Source of the DNA: Candidatus Nitrosocosmicus sp.
GTDB lineage: Archaea > Thermoproteota > Nitrososphaeria > Nitrososphaerales > Nitrososphaeraceae
Reading direction: 5' to 3'
Length of the DNA stretch: 14,202 nucleotides
NCBI GenBank assembly: GCA_030452275.1
Contig: JAKDMR010000021.1
Coordinates: 1-14,202, forward strand
In this document: positions 6,864 to 13,850 of the stretch, one piece after another
Numbering within the stretch: position 1 is the first letter of the stretch
Layout of the letters: each line of letters opens with the position of its first letter
Translations under genes and position numbers: made by a program
Notes under the pieces: model-generated
The model's database searches: none
What the model saw: only the letters and a program-made list of their open reading frames with translations
Told to the model about the DNA's origin: nothing

Positions 6864-7428
6864 ATCTAGGGTAAATGCGGAATGATCAAATATTTCGCTA
6901 CAGATGGTGATATAGGGGGTTGTAACATTGTTCTCTCAGAAACAAATTGATGACATAGTGTAAGCGCAATTCATACTACCGATCTACTGTAGCTATAAAC
7001 AAATCATAGAGAATTTGCTCAATTTAATTCGTTTTTGTTATCTAGCCAAATTAATGATTTATTACATGTACCAAATTCTAGTACCTGGTCGAGAATCTCG
7101 CTATCCTAGTAACCCTCTTTCTAAATCTATTTTTCAGACTAACTATGATGTTCCAACATATTGTACCTTAAATAATTTCATGAGTTTCCTTTTTTCTACA
7201 ACCCGTCAAAACCACAGTTTCATAACATAGTTTAACATAGTAGATTCCAAGCAGGAATAATAGAATCTGAATTATTTTGGATCAACTAAGAGTATCAACT
7301 AGGAATTCAAAAAGCATATAACCAATTTAATAAAAGGTTCTGTTTTATTATGGTGATTTAGCTCATTCATGCTAGTAATCGAGTATTTCATTAATATAGG
7401 ATTAGGAAACTCAACTACGATAGAGAAG

Positions 7429-8076
7429 ATGCTGTTAGGCGGAATTGACGAAGCTGGGAGAGGGTCTGTGATTGGTCCGCTAGTAATCGCAGGTATCTCA
7501 TTCGACCCAACAGGAATAGAAAGTATTAGGAATGAGGGGATAACAGATTCTAAAAAACTTACATCCCAAAAAAGGGAGAATTTGTATACTAAAATTTTAC
7601 AAACAGCTGTTTCTGTTTTCGTATGTAGGATTAATCCGGTAACGATTGACAAGTACGTGAACCATAAAAAATTGAATGTCCTAGAATCAATATTTATGAC
7701 CATCACCGCAGATAATATTAACGCAGACAAAATTATTATTGATGCATGTGACGTAAGGCCTGATCGATTCAAACAGTCAATACTAAAAAACTTGACTAAC
7801 AAGTCAGTCAAGATATACTGTTTTCACAAAGCTGACACAGACAATTTGATAGTTTCTGCAGCATCTATAATTGCCAAGGTAACTAGGGATAGAGAGATTA
7901 AGAAAATAGAGGAGACTATATGTAAAAAAATAGGCTCAGGATATCCCTCTGATCCATCAACAAAATTATTTCTGAGAAATCATCTTTTTGATAGCGAAAA
8001 TAAAGAATACATTAGATTCTCATGGAGTCCCGTCAAGAACCTAATAAACGAGTGCGTTCAGACAAAGCTTTTCTAA
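7429..8076 (+). CDS. rnhB: Ribonuclease HII
   Basis: A 215-residue endonuclease that cuts the RNA strand of RNA/DNA hybrids and single ribonucleotides in DNA. The family opening GGIDEAGRGSVIGPLVIAG is at 4-22. The four acidic catalytic residues are D7, E8, D105 (IIIDACD) and D136 (HKADTDN). SAASIIAKVTRD (143-154) and the GSGYPSDP loop (169-176) with the substrate-sensing tyrosine Y172 are also present. ATG 7429 is chosen because it puts GIDEAGRG at the usual position; the upstream ATG 7369 would add 20 residues not typical of the family. A TATA-like TTAATATA at 7391-7398 predicts a start near 7421. It converges on the fibrillarin gene with 21 bases between stops. Confidence 0.93.
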   Translation: MLLGGIDEAGRGSVIGPLVIAGISFDPTGIESIRNEGITDSKKLTSQKRENLYTKILQTAVSVFVCRINPVTIDKYVNHKKLNVLESIFMTITADNINADKIIIDACDVRPDRFKQSILKNLTNKSVKIYCFHKADTDNLIVSAASIIAKVTRDREIKKIEETICKKIGSGYPSDPSTKLFLRNHLFDSENKEYIRFSWSPVKNLINECVQTKLF

Positions 8077-8097
8077 TAACTTTTACCTAGCAACCAC

Positions 8098-8799
8098 CTA
8101 TCTTAGATATCTGGCATGAATTAATGAATGATCCTTATCAAAAGGCTCTAGATTAATAATCTGCAAAATTTGGAATTGATTATTCTCAAGTTTCTTCGCT
8201 TCGTTTTGAGTTACCAACTTAGGATCCGTCAACACGTCGATACTTCTCGTCTTGATGACTATTATCAAATCGCCTCCGGATTTTAGGTAACATTTGCAAT
8301 TATTGATCGCGATATCAGTTTGATCGGGTTGTGCAATGTCCGAGTACACTACGTTCACTAATCCATAATACGAATAATAGTGCAAAAATCTTCTTGCATC
8401 CATTAAAATAGGAATGATATTTTTTCTTCTTGATGCGACATTTTCCAATAATTCCCTTGCGACACGAACAGACGGTTCTACTGCAAATACTATTCCTTTA
8501 TTCCCCACTATGTCTGAAACATGACTCACGGTTGTTCCAGTTGATGCACCCAAATAAAGCACTGAAGAAGATTCTTTAATTGGATTTTCCTTAAGATTCT
8601 TAAATATTGCTCCGGCTAATTTACTTCTATAAGGTTCCCAAATTCTATATTCCAGATCGTCAATTTTTATTATTTTTTCACCATAAATACTTTTTCCTGT
8701 GTCAAGATTTTGGGTTGCCAGATACTTCTCCTTTGCATGGTCTACCAAAATAACAAAAGACCCATTATCGTATGATTTATACAATGATAATTGGTTCAT
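8098..8799 (-). CDS. flpA: Fibrillarin-like 2'-O-methyltransferase
   Basis: A 233-residue catalytic subunit of the C/D-box guide RNP, which methylates ribose 2'-hydroxyls in rRNA and tRNA at sites set by guide RNAs. An N-terminal beta domain (about 1-50) precedes the Rossmann-fold methyltransferase. Motifs: EYRIWEPYRSKLAGAI (50-65), SAM-binding VLYLGASTGTTVSH (80-93) and VYSDIAQPDQ (151-160). The family's catalytic tetrad can be placed as K60, D154, K183 and H224. It lies 29 bases downstream of nop5 in the same direction, a conserved archaeal pairing that produces two subunits of one complex. Unlike most genes here it has a Shine-Dalgarno-like GAAGGTG at 8806-8812, six bases before ATG, as expected for a downstream gene in an operon. 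Confidence 0.95.
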   Translation of the reverse strand: MNQLSLYKSYDNGSFVILVDHAKEKYLATQNLDTGKSIYGEKIIKIDDLEYRIWEPYRSKLAGAIFKNLKENPIKESSSVLYLGASTGTTVSHVSDIVGNKGIVFAVEPSVRVARELLENVASRRKNIIPILMDARRFLHYYSYYGLVNVVYSDIAQPDQTDIAINNCKCYLKSGGDLIIVIKTRSIDVLTDPKLVTQNEAKKLENNQFQILQIINLEPFDKDHSLIHARYLR

Positions 8800-8805
8800 C
8801 TAATA

Positions 8806-8812
8806 CACCTTC
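8806..8812 (-). promoter_or_regulatory. Shine-Dalgarno site of fibrillarin gene
   Basis: GAAGGTG on the minus strand matches the GGAGGTG complement of a typical archaeal 16S 3' end at six of seven bases, six bases before ATG 8799. It is the only clear ribosome-binding site I see in front of a gene in the window. Confidence 0.5.
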
Positions 8813-8828
8813 TACTGAACACAATCCA

Positions 8829-10160
8829 TTACTTTTTATTTGATTTATGGAATCTTTTTTTGAATTTATTCTTCTTAAATTTAAAATCTCTATCTCCATC
8901 TCTATCTCTATCTCTCCCGTATTTCTTTCCTTTATTTCTAGTATATGAATCCCTATCGCCACGTTTGAAATTTTGCTGTTGTTGTCTCTGTTGGATTTCG
9001 GAAGGTTCCTTATACTTTTCTTGAATTTCTGTTATCCTATCATTCAACTTACTTGCCAACGTATTGTTGGATTCTGGATTACGACTATATAGATCAACTC
9101 TGGCAGCGATTGCAGCTTTTGAAGAAATGGCCCTTGCCAACTTGCCCCTCTGCCACTTTGGTGCTGAATGTATCACAGGATGTTGAAAAAGCAAGCCATG
9201 TTTTGGTGGATTAGCGCCAGTTTTCAAGGTTCTAAATAAGGCCTTCTCAGCACCAAGAATCTGGATCGTACTGGATGACAATGAAGCTAGCCTCTTTAAG
9301 CTCCCTGCTTTGGCGATCAGTCGTGCTCCGACTGTGGCAGTTAGTAATTCCTTTAGATTCGGTGATATCATTTCCATGGACAGATCAATGTGGTCCTCTA
9401 ATGTCTTTCTAATTTGTGCTAATGAAATGACTTCATTGGCTAAACTTTGCAATATTAATAAATTTTCTTCTGTAATTTTTCCTCCCTTGCTTCTATTGGC
9501 AGTCATTAGAATGATTTCAATTTTGTTTTCCGGGATATCCAAAGTTTGTAAGAATTCTCCTGTTAATTCTTCCCGCTTTCCAACCTTGGACACAATATTT
9601 GCATATGTTGCAATATTTTGAAGTAGATTATCCAATTCAGGAAAGTGAAGGCCATACCATTCTCGCATACGAGTTCCAACCGTATTTAGTATCTTATCTA
9701 TCTCATCCAATGCATTGATGGATTGACTGATATGCAAATCCAATTGCTCTGATGCTTCCTGAACTCTTATGGAAGACCATTTGAGAGCAAAATCTCTTAA
9801 ATCATCTAACATGCTACCCTCTGGACCTGGAGGGCCATGTGGATTAAAACCGTACATCGGTGCGTAAAACCTAATTTTGTCGATCTGAAATTGTTTTTCA
9901 TCGAAGTCAGAGATTATTTCAGCATTAAACATATTATTTTTCAAATAATCTATTAATTCGGGATAATTTGTTTGCAATAATTCAGGTTTAACTTTAAAAA
10001 ATTCCAAGCTTTCCGAAATTTCTTCAAAGTCCCTATTCTTAATTTTAAGGTGGGATTTTACAGGGTCATGAAATTTCTTAAAGGATTGGGTTTGATTCTT
10101 TTTATCTACAATAGCAATGCCTAACTCAAGAATCAAAAATTTGTACACATTGTCAGTCAT
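8829..10160 (-). CDS. nop5: Nop5 (Nop56/58 family) C/D RNP scaffold protein
   Basis: A 443-residue scaffold that joins L7Ae-bound guide RNA to fibrillarin. An N-terminal fibrillarin-binding domain (about 1-115) is followed by the coiled-coil region (about 120-260) and the NOP domain (about 265-357). The NOP domain has ELLTATVGARLIAKAGSLKR, IQILGAEKALFRTLKTG, PPKHGLLFQHPVIHSAPKWQ and RGKLARAISSKAAIAARVD. The C-terminus (about 390-443) is low-complexity, Gln-rich then Arg/Asp- and Lys-rich, including RDRDRDGDRD, as in other Nop5 tails. The start is ATG 10160; an upstream TTG frame from 10223 would add 21 residues. TTTTAA at 10181-10188 is centred about 24 bases away, consistent with a leaderless start. 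Fibrillarin follows 29 bases downstream. Confidence 0.95.
   Translation of the reverse strand: MTDNVYKFLILELGIAIVDKKNQTQSFKKFHDPVKSHLKIKNRDFEEISESLEFFKVKPELLQTNYPELIDYLKNNMFNAEIISDFDEKQFQIDKIRFYAPMYGFNPHGPPGPEGSMLDDLRDFALKWSSIRVQEASEQLDLHISQSINALDEIDKILNTVGTRMREWYGLHFPELDNLLQNIATYANIVSKVGKREELTGEFLQTLDIPENKIEIILMTANRSKGGKITEENLLILQSLANEVISLAQIRKTLEDHIDLSMEMISPNLKELLTATVGARLIAKAGSLKRLASLSSSTIQILGAEKALFRTLKTGANPPKHGLLFQHPVIHSAPKWQRGKLARAISSKAAIAARVDLYSRNPESNNTLASKLNDRITEIQEKYKEPSEIQQRQQQQNFKRGDRDSYTRNKGKKYGRDRDRDGDRDFKFKKNKFKKRFHKSNKK
8884..8918. repeat. Hexamer-like TCTCTA microsatellite in the nop5 tail
   Basis: A run of imperfect TCTATC/TCTCTA units on the plus strand encodes the RDRDRDGDRD stretch of the Nop5 tail on the minus strand. 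Simple-repeat DNA of this kind can expand or contract and change tail length without shifting the frame when whole hexamers are lost or gained. Confidence 0.6.
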
Positions 10161-10180
10161 AAATCTAAATTCAAGATAAC

Positions 10181-10188
10181 TTAAAAGA
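10181..10188 (-). promoter_or_regulatory. TATA box of the nop5-fibrillarin operon
   Basis: The minus strand reads TCTTTTAA here, centred about 24-25 bases before the A of ATG 10160. No Shine-Dalgarno sequence precedes the ATG, which fits a leaderless operon transcript. Confidence 0.45.
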
Positions 10189-10269
10189 TAAAGAATAATA
10201 ACTTTGTTATTTCGTGATTGCAAACAATATTAGCAAGATGTAACGAATTTGAAAAAAGAACTGAAAATA

Positions 10270-10330
10270 TAATGCTTCTTAACGCCAATGTAATTGTTGA
10301 TGTTAATGCTTCTCAAATCCAACCAATGTA
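10270..10330. repeat. Imperfect composite direct repeat upstream of nop5
   Basis: TAATGCTTCT occurs at 10270-10279 and 10304-10313, and CCAATGTA at 10285-10292 and 10323-10330, in the same order, 34 and 38 bases apart. This is a degraded tandem duplication or a pair of protein-binding sites, in the gap between the secreted-protein stop and the nop5 promoter. Confidence 0.6.
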
Positions 10331-10353
10331 TAATTAACTAACCCGTAGGAAAT

Positions 10354-11817
10354 CTATCCAAAAGGGAGAGGAATATTAATTCCCTGCTCGTTTAGTTGCT
10401 TTTGTACATCGTCGAATATTTTACCCGCAAGATCCTCTTCGTTGCTTGGTACATCCCGTTTATCAGTATCGGATGTAGTTGTAGTTGTAGTTGTTTCGTC
10501 AGATACGGCAGGTGACCCCTCAAAAGTCGTACTTGTCTTTTTAACCTTGTAACCATCAGCAGAAACCGAAACAGATACGTCAATGGTCCCGCCAGAATCT
10601 ATGACACCAGGTGGTATATTCACACTATACTTCCCAAGCGAGTCTGTAGTACCCGAGAATGAATCGTCGTTAATCGTGCCAGTAATGACACTGTTTGTCA
10701 AAGGATCATTTGTAATAGCGTCATTTACCCCTATGACAATTTTTTGGTTTGTACCTTGTCCAGTTTTGTCAATACTGACATCCATGGATTTAAGTTCTAA
10801 CGGTGTTGAAGTATTTGCAACAATATTTACTTTGGCAAATTTCACTGAAGATAGTGGAGAATAGCATTGCAATTTTGCAGTTAATGACTGTGATCCATTT
10901 TTGAGGTTATTTAACCCCGGTTCAAGTACCATACTCCAACTTCTATAATCATTAGTTCCGTTAATGCCCCCAGGTTTCGTTTTCTTAAAATTAGATTGGT
11001 TAGCGCTAGTAGGTGCTATCACGCCTGCGGTATTACCATCAGCTAAAAGTACCTCACAATTATAATTATTTGGATATTCCGAACTGCCGTTAATATTTAT
11101 GGGCTTATCAATGTCAATTGTTTCACCATTAGAAGGTGATTCTATTGCGATCCCAGTCACTGGAAGTGCTAAATCTTCATTAGCCGAGTTGATAGTAGTC
11201 GTACTTAGATTATTCTTAGACGGACCTGTAATATTTTCGCCAGTTAATGCCAAATCTGTGGAGGTTGTAGGAAATGTTCCATTAAATTTTGTTCCCGTTA
11301 CATTAACACTATAGTGGGCCTTAGCAGTACCCCCCTCACAAGCTAATTTTGAAGTGATTTTATTTGAGCCTTCATGTAGGTTTGCGTAGTTGGAATTGAA
11401 TTTGTAGTTCCATTTAGAAAAGTCCTTTGCACCAAGGGGACCAGTTCCATTTACATATTGATATGGAAAAATACTATTAATCACTATCGAAACATCGCAA
11501 TTAGTCAAATTACCATTGTCTGATACTGAAAAACCTTCGACGGAAAGCCTTTTTCCTGTGATATCAAAATAATCGGTCCCGTTGAGAAAAACCTGATCAC
11601 CATTTGTGGGATTTGTAATTCTGACTCCATAAGGGTTCTCAACCAATGGAGGAGTAGATGAAGGGGCAGTAATAGAGGCGGAATCTGAATTTTGATTATT
11701 GGTTTGTGGTAGAATTTGTGCACTTGCACTGGATAGGAGTCCACCAAGAAATATAAAGGTAGAAAAAACAAGCACGATGGAAATCTGATAAATCAAACTA
11801 AAAATAATGCTTTCCAA
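10354..11817 (-). CDS. Secreted protein with duplicated two-cysteine Ig-like modules
   Basis: A 487-residue exported protein of unknown function. A hydrophobic signal segment (about 9-32) ends in SSASAQ, a plausible cleavage site, followed by a Ser/Thr/Asn/Pro linker. Two related modules follow, about 64-176 and 222-336, sharing an I-x(2)-P-x-NG opening, an NC strand, a D-x(3)-W core and a K-L-x-C strand. Each has exactly two cysteines (107/160 and 254/318), probably a disulfide. A third, cysteine-free, Ig/carboxypeptidase-regulatory-like domain spans about 340-434. A Thr run (442-448) and a charged helix end the chain. There are many N-x-S/T sites. The start is TTG 11817; TTG 11796 is an alternative closer to the expected distance from an AT tract at 11821-11829. 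It probably acts at the cell surface. Confidence 0.75.
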   Translation of the reverse strand: MESIIFSLIYQISIVLVFSTFIFLGGLLSSASAQILPQTNNQNSDSASITAPSSTPPLVENPYGVRITNPTNGDQVFLNGTDYFDITGKRLSVEGFSVSDNGNLTNCDVSIVINSIFPYQYVNGTGPLGAKDFSKWNYKFNSNYANLHEGSNKITSKLACEGGTAKAHYSVNVTGTKFNGTFPTTSTDLALTGENITGPSKNNLSTTTINSANEDLALPVTGIAIESPSNGETIDIDKPININGSSEYPNNYNCEVLLADGNTAGVIAPTSANQSNFKKTKPGGINGTNDYRSWSMVLEPGLNNLKNGSQSLTAKLQCYSPLSSVKFAKVNIVANTSTPLELKSMDVSIDKTGQGTNQKIVIGVNDAITNDPLTNSVITGTINDDSFSGTTDSLGKYSVNIPPGVIDSGGTIDVSVSVSADGYKVKKTSTTFEGSPAVSDETTTTTTTSDTDKRDVPSNEEDLAGKIFDDVQKQLNEQGINIPLPFG

Positions 11818-11930
11818 AAATATTAAAAGTTTGTTATTTTTTCAACAAGTTCAAAATAGCATAAAAATTCAGGTAATTTTTTTACTATAAAGATCATGTT
11901 GTTACAAATTTTAAATAAATACAAATATTA

Positions 11931-11938
11931 TTTTTTAT
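11931..11938 (+). promoter_or_regulatory. TATA box of the JAMM-domain gene
   Basis: TTTTTTAT is centred about 27 bases before ATG 11962, the leaderless distance seen for other genes here. The surrounding 11818-11961 gap is very AT-rich and also holds the secreted gene's promoter; I see no gene in it. Confidence 0.4.
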
Positions 11939-11961
11939 CTTAGTAGGTTCTAAAATCTTGT

Positions 11962-12399
11962 ATGGATTTTGGGTTTCTCGGTGGTAAAAAAAATAAAGAT
12001 CAGGACCGAAATAAAAGTAAAAAAAAAATCATAGCAATCACCCAGAATGTTATTAACGGATTGATTTCTTATGCTAAAATGCATCATCCTTATGAGGGCA
12101 TACTAATCTTAGAAGGTGAACGAAAAAAAACAGAGATAATTATAAATAATTTGGTCATCCCACCTTTTTCTGTCCATGGACCATTCTATTCAGGGTTTCC
12201 AATAAACGAATTGCCATTTGACTTGAAATATTTGGGGACAGCTCATTCCCATCCTAGTGGTTCAAGTCAACCTTCCCTTGAGGATTTAAATCATTTCTAC
12301 GGTTTAATCTCAATCATTATTTGTCATCCCTATGATGAAGAGGATATTCATGCATACAATAGTCATGGTAGGGAAGTGCCACTTGAAAGAAGAATTTAG
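11962..12399 (+). CDS. JAMM/MPN-domain (JAB) metalloprotease-like protein
   Basis: A 145-residue protein with the JAMM zinc-isopeptidase motif intact: E45 in HHPYEGILIL, then H95 and H97, S105 and D108 in HSHPSGSSQPSLED, matching the family H-x-H-x7-S-x2-D pattern. Archaeal JAMM proteins release ubiquitin-like SAMP modifiers or cleave sulfur-carrier proteins, so removal of a small modifier is the likely role; the substrate is inferred. The first 22 residues are Lys/Asp-rich and hydrophilic and precede the domain. There is no signal peptide, so it is cytoplasmic. It is a single-gene unit, convergent with the permease gene (8 bases between stops). No E1-like or ubiquitin-like gene lies nearby in the window. 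Confidence 0.85.
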   Translation: MDFGFLGGKKNKDQDRNKSKKKIIAITQNVINGLISYAKMHHPYEGILILEGERKKTEIIINNLVIPPFSVHGPFYSGFPINELPFDLKYLGTAHSHPSGSSQPSLEDLNHFYGLISIIICHPYDEEDIHAYNSHGREVPLERRI

Positions 12400-12407
12400 C
12401 AAGGAAA

Positions 12408-13814
12408 TTACTGTTTCTTGCTCAACTTGGCCCTGTACTCCAATGATCTTCCGATTAGAATGAAAGCGATGCTAGTAATGGAAATCATTAGTCCAGGTGG
12501 TAATATCCACCACCAATATCCTAAAATTTCAGCGGACGAGAAGTGAGCATCTTGCAACATTTGACCCCATGTGGGAAAAGATGGATCTCCAAATCCCAAA
12601 AAGCTCAAGGCTGATTCGGCCAAAATTGCTGCTGGCACCGTAAGCGCAAAATTGGCAAGGGTAAAGGGGATTAACTGAGGTATAATATGCCTTAACACGA
12701 CTTTAAAGTCAGATTCACCCATCAATTTAGAAGCTTCAACATAAGGATAATTTTTAATTTGAACACTAAATGTGCGGTTTATCAAGGCCAATCCAGGCCA
12801 ACCAAACAAAACAAAGAGACCAATCAAAAATAAGAGACTCCTTCCAAAATTAAGTGATAATATTATAAATAATACCATCGTTGGAATCGAAAGAAAAATA
12901 TCAATCACTATAACCATAAGCGTTCCTGTTTTCCCACCTTTATAACCAGCAATCAATCCATAGAAAAGACCAATTGTTGTCGAAGTTGAAGCAACTGCGA
13001 CTCCGATAAGGAGCGCTACTGGAGTTCCAATCATAATCCCGAAGGCTATGTCCCGTCTAAATTCATCTGTTCCTAATAATCCAAACACTTTGCCTTCTAT
13101 TATTAGATTTATTTCTCTTAGAATGGCGTCATTATCAAAAGAGTAAGTAGTGAATATAAACTGATATGTTCCTTTGAGAGGTATATTTGAATTAGTCTCA
13201 GAAAAGATAATTTTTTCCGCAGGCAATTCACTTAAGGAAAAGTTAAACAAATTTGAATATTCCATCAAGGAATCAATTACTTCTTTAGATGAAGAAAAAA
13301 CTCTTTGAGACTGTTCGTGTTGCTGTGAGCTTAAATTAGATAATTGAGCCCCACCATTGGTTTGAACGCCTGGTACGGAGTCTAATGAATTGAAATATAT
13401 AATAAATGCCAATCCATCGGGCCTTTTAACCGAAATTTCTACTGCTGGAGGAATATCACCAAATTCTAAAGAAAATGGTATACTAAAACCAGACGGAAAT
13501 TGCCCAAATATGAATTCGTAATCAAAGGTAAGGTTATCCATTTTAAAGTCGGTTTCTGTATAAGTTGAAATTACTGCCTCGTCCTTGGAATATATCTTAT
13601 GTTCGGGTAATTGCTCCTGAAACGGTATCAAGAAATAATTAACCCAAGCAGGGGCAGCATTTTTGGGGTAGTTAATCCAATGAAAGGGATTATTCCATTC
13701 TGATCGTTCCTTTGCTGGAATATATAAAACAGTATAGATAGTGATCCCGATCAAGAACAAAAGCAAAACAATACCCAAGACTCCGCCCTTGTAGTTCTTT
13801 AAACGAAATTTCAT
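12408..13814 (-). CDS. dppC: Dpp/Opp-type ABC transporter permease (DppC-like) with large insertion
   Basis: A 468-residue inner-membrane permease of a peptide/nickel-type ABC importer. It has TM1 at about 10-32, then a soluble extracytoplasmic stretch of about 215 residues, then the LLGTDEFRRD motif (246-255) and further membrane segments (about 258-284, 300-322, 326-346, 384-404, 432-458). The cytoplasmic EAA loop that docks the ATPase is EASKLMGESDFKVVLRHIIPQ, about 360-380. The usual family length is near 290-300, so the soluble stretch adds roughly 170 residues. The motif's usual DxxGRD glycine is an arginine here. The start is ATG 13814; a TTG at 13826 would add four residues. It lies 24 (from TTG) or 36 bases downstream of the DppB-like gene, one operon. 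Confidence 0.88.
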   Translation of the reverse strand: MKFRLKNYKGGVLGIVLLLFLIGITIYTVLYIPAKERSEWNNPFHWINYPKNAAPAWVNYFLIPFQEQLPEHKIYSKDEAVISTYTETDFKMDNLTFDYEFIFGQFPSGFSIPFSLEFGDIPPAVEISVKRPDGLAFIIYFNSLDSVPGVQTNGGAQLSNLSSQQHEQSQRVFSSSKEVIDSLMEYSNLFNFSLSELPAEKIIFSETNSNIPLKGTYQFIFTTYSFDNDAILREINLIIEGKVFGLLGTDEFRRDIAFGIMIGTPVALLIGVAVASTSTTIGLFYGLIAGYKGGKTGTLMVIVIDIFLSIPTMVLFIILSLNFGRSLLFLIGLFVLFGWPGLALINRTFSVQIKNYPYVEASKLMGESDFKVVLRHIIPQLIPFTLANFALTVPAAILAESALSFLGFGDPSFPTWGQMLQDAHFSSAEILGYWWWILPPGLMISITSIAFILIGRSLEYRAKLSKKQ

Positions 13815-13850
13815 TTTATTCGTCAAAATAAGTAAACCACATCCTCTAGC

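Larger units (their letters stand above)
6433..7428. other. Gene-poor kilobase with inverted repeats
   Basis: No convincing protein gene lies here. Visible elements are TGTGA-N6-TCACA (6483-6498), GAGTT-N5-AACTC (6683-6697), TTCCA-N4-TGGAA (6735-6748), a perfect CCAATATT/AATATTGG repeat (6776-6795), a short GC-richer block (6801-6831) with TTCG/CGAA ends, a strong orphan TATA-like tract (6851-6863), CGAGA-A-TCTCG (7090-7100) and a 10-bp direct repeat TAACATAGT at 7223-7231 and 7233-7241. The best guess is regulatory DNA and possibly an RNA gene. Only a 71-codon TTG-started frame (7015-7230) and a 22-codon frame (6882-6950) are open; neither has recognisable features. The right end carries the RNase HII promoter. 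Confidence 0.5.

Noticed and set aside
6940..6990. TTGATGA as a C/D guide RNA C box near the gene-poor kilobase
   Set aside because: The first base is not a purine and no matching CTGA box is found in range.
7085..7110. GGTCGAGAATCTCG as a tRNA T-arm
   Set aside because: It does not match the conserved GTTCRA pattern on either strand, and no acceptor or anticodon stem can be paired around it.
7015..7230. A 71-codon plus-strand frame in the gene-poor region
   Set aside because: It starts with TTG, has no domain, no signal peptide pattern, no TATA element at the right distance, and a composition expected of noncoding AT-rich DNA.
7299..7811. A 170-codon minus-strand frame
   Set aside because: It lies antisense to the well-supported RNase HII gene, whose catalytic motifs are intact; the antisense frame has no recognisable motif.
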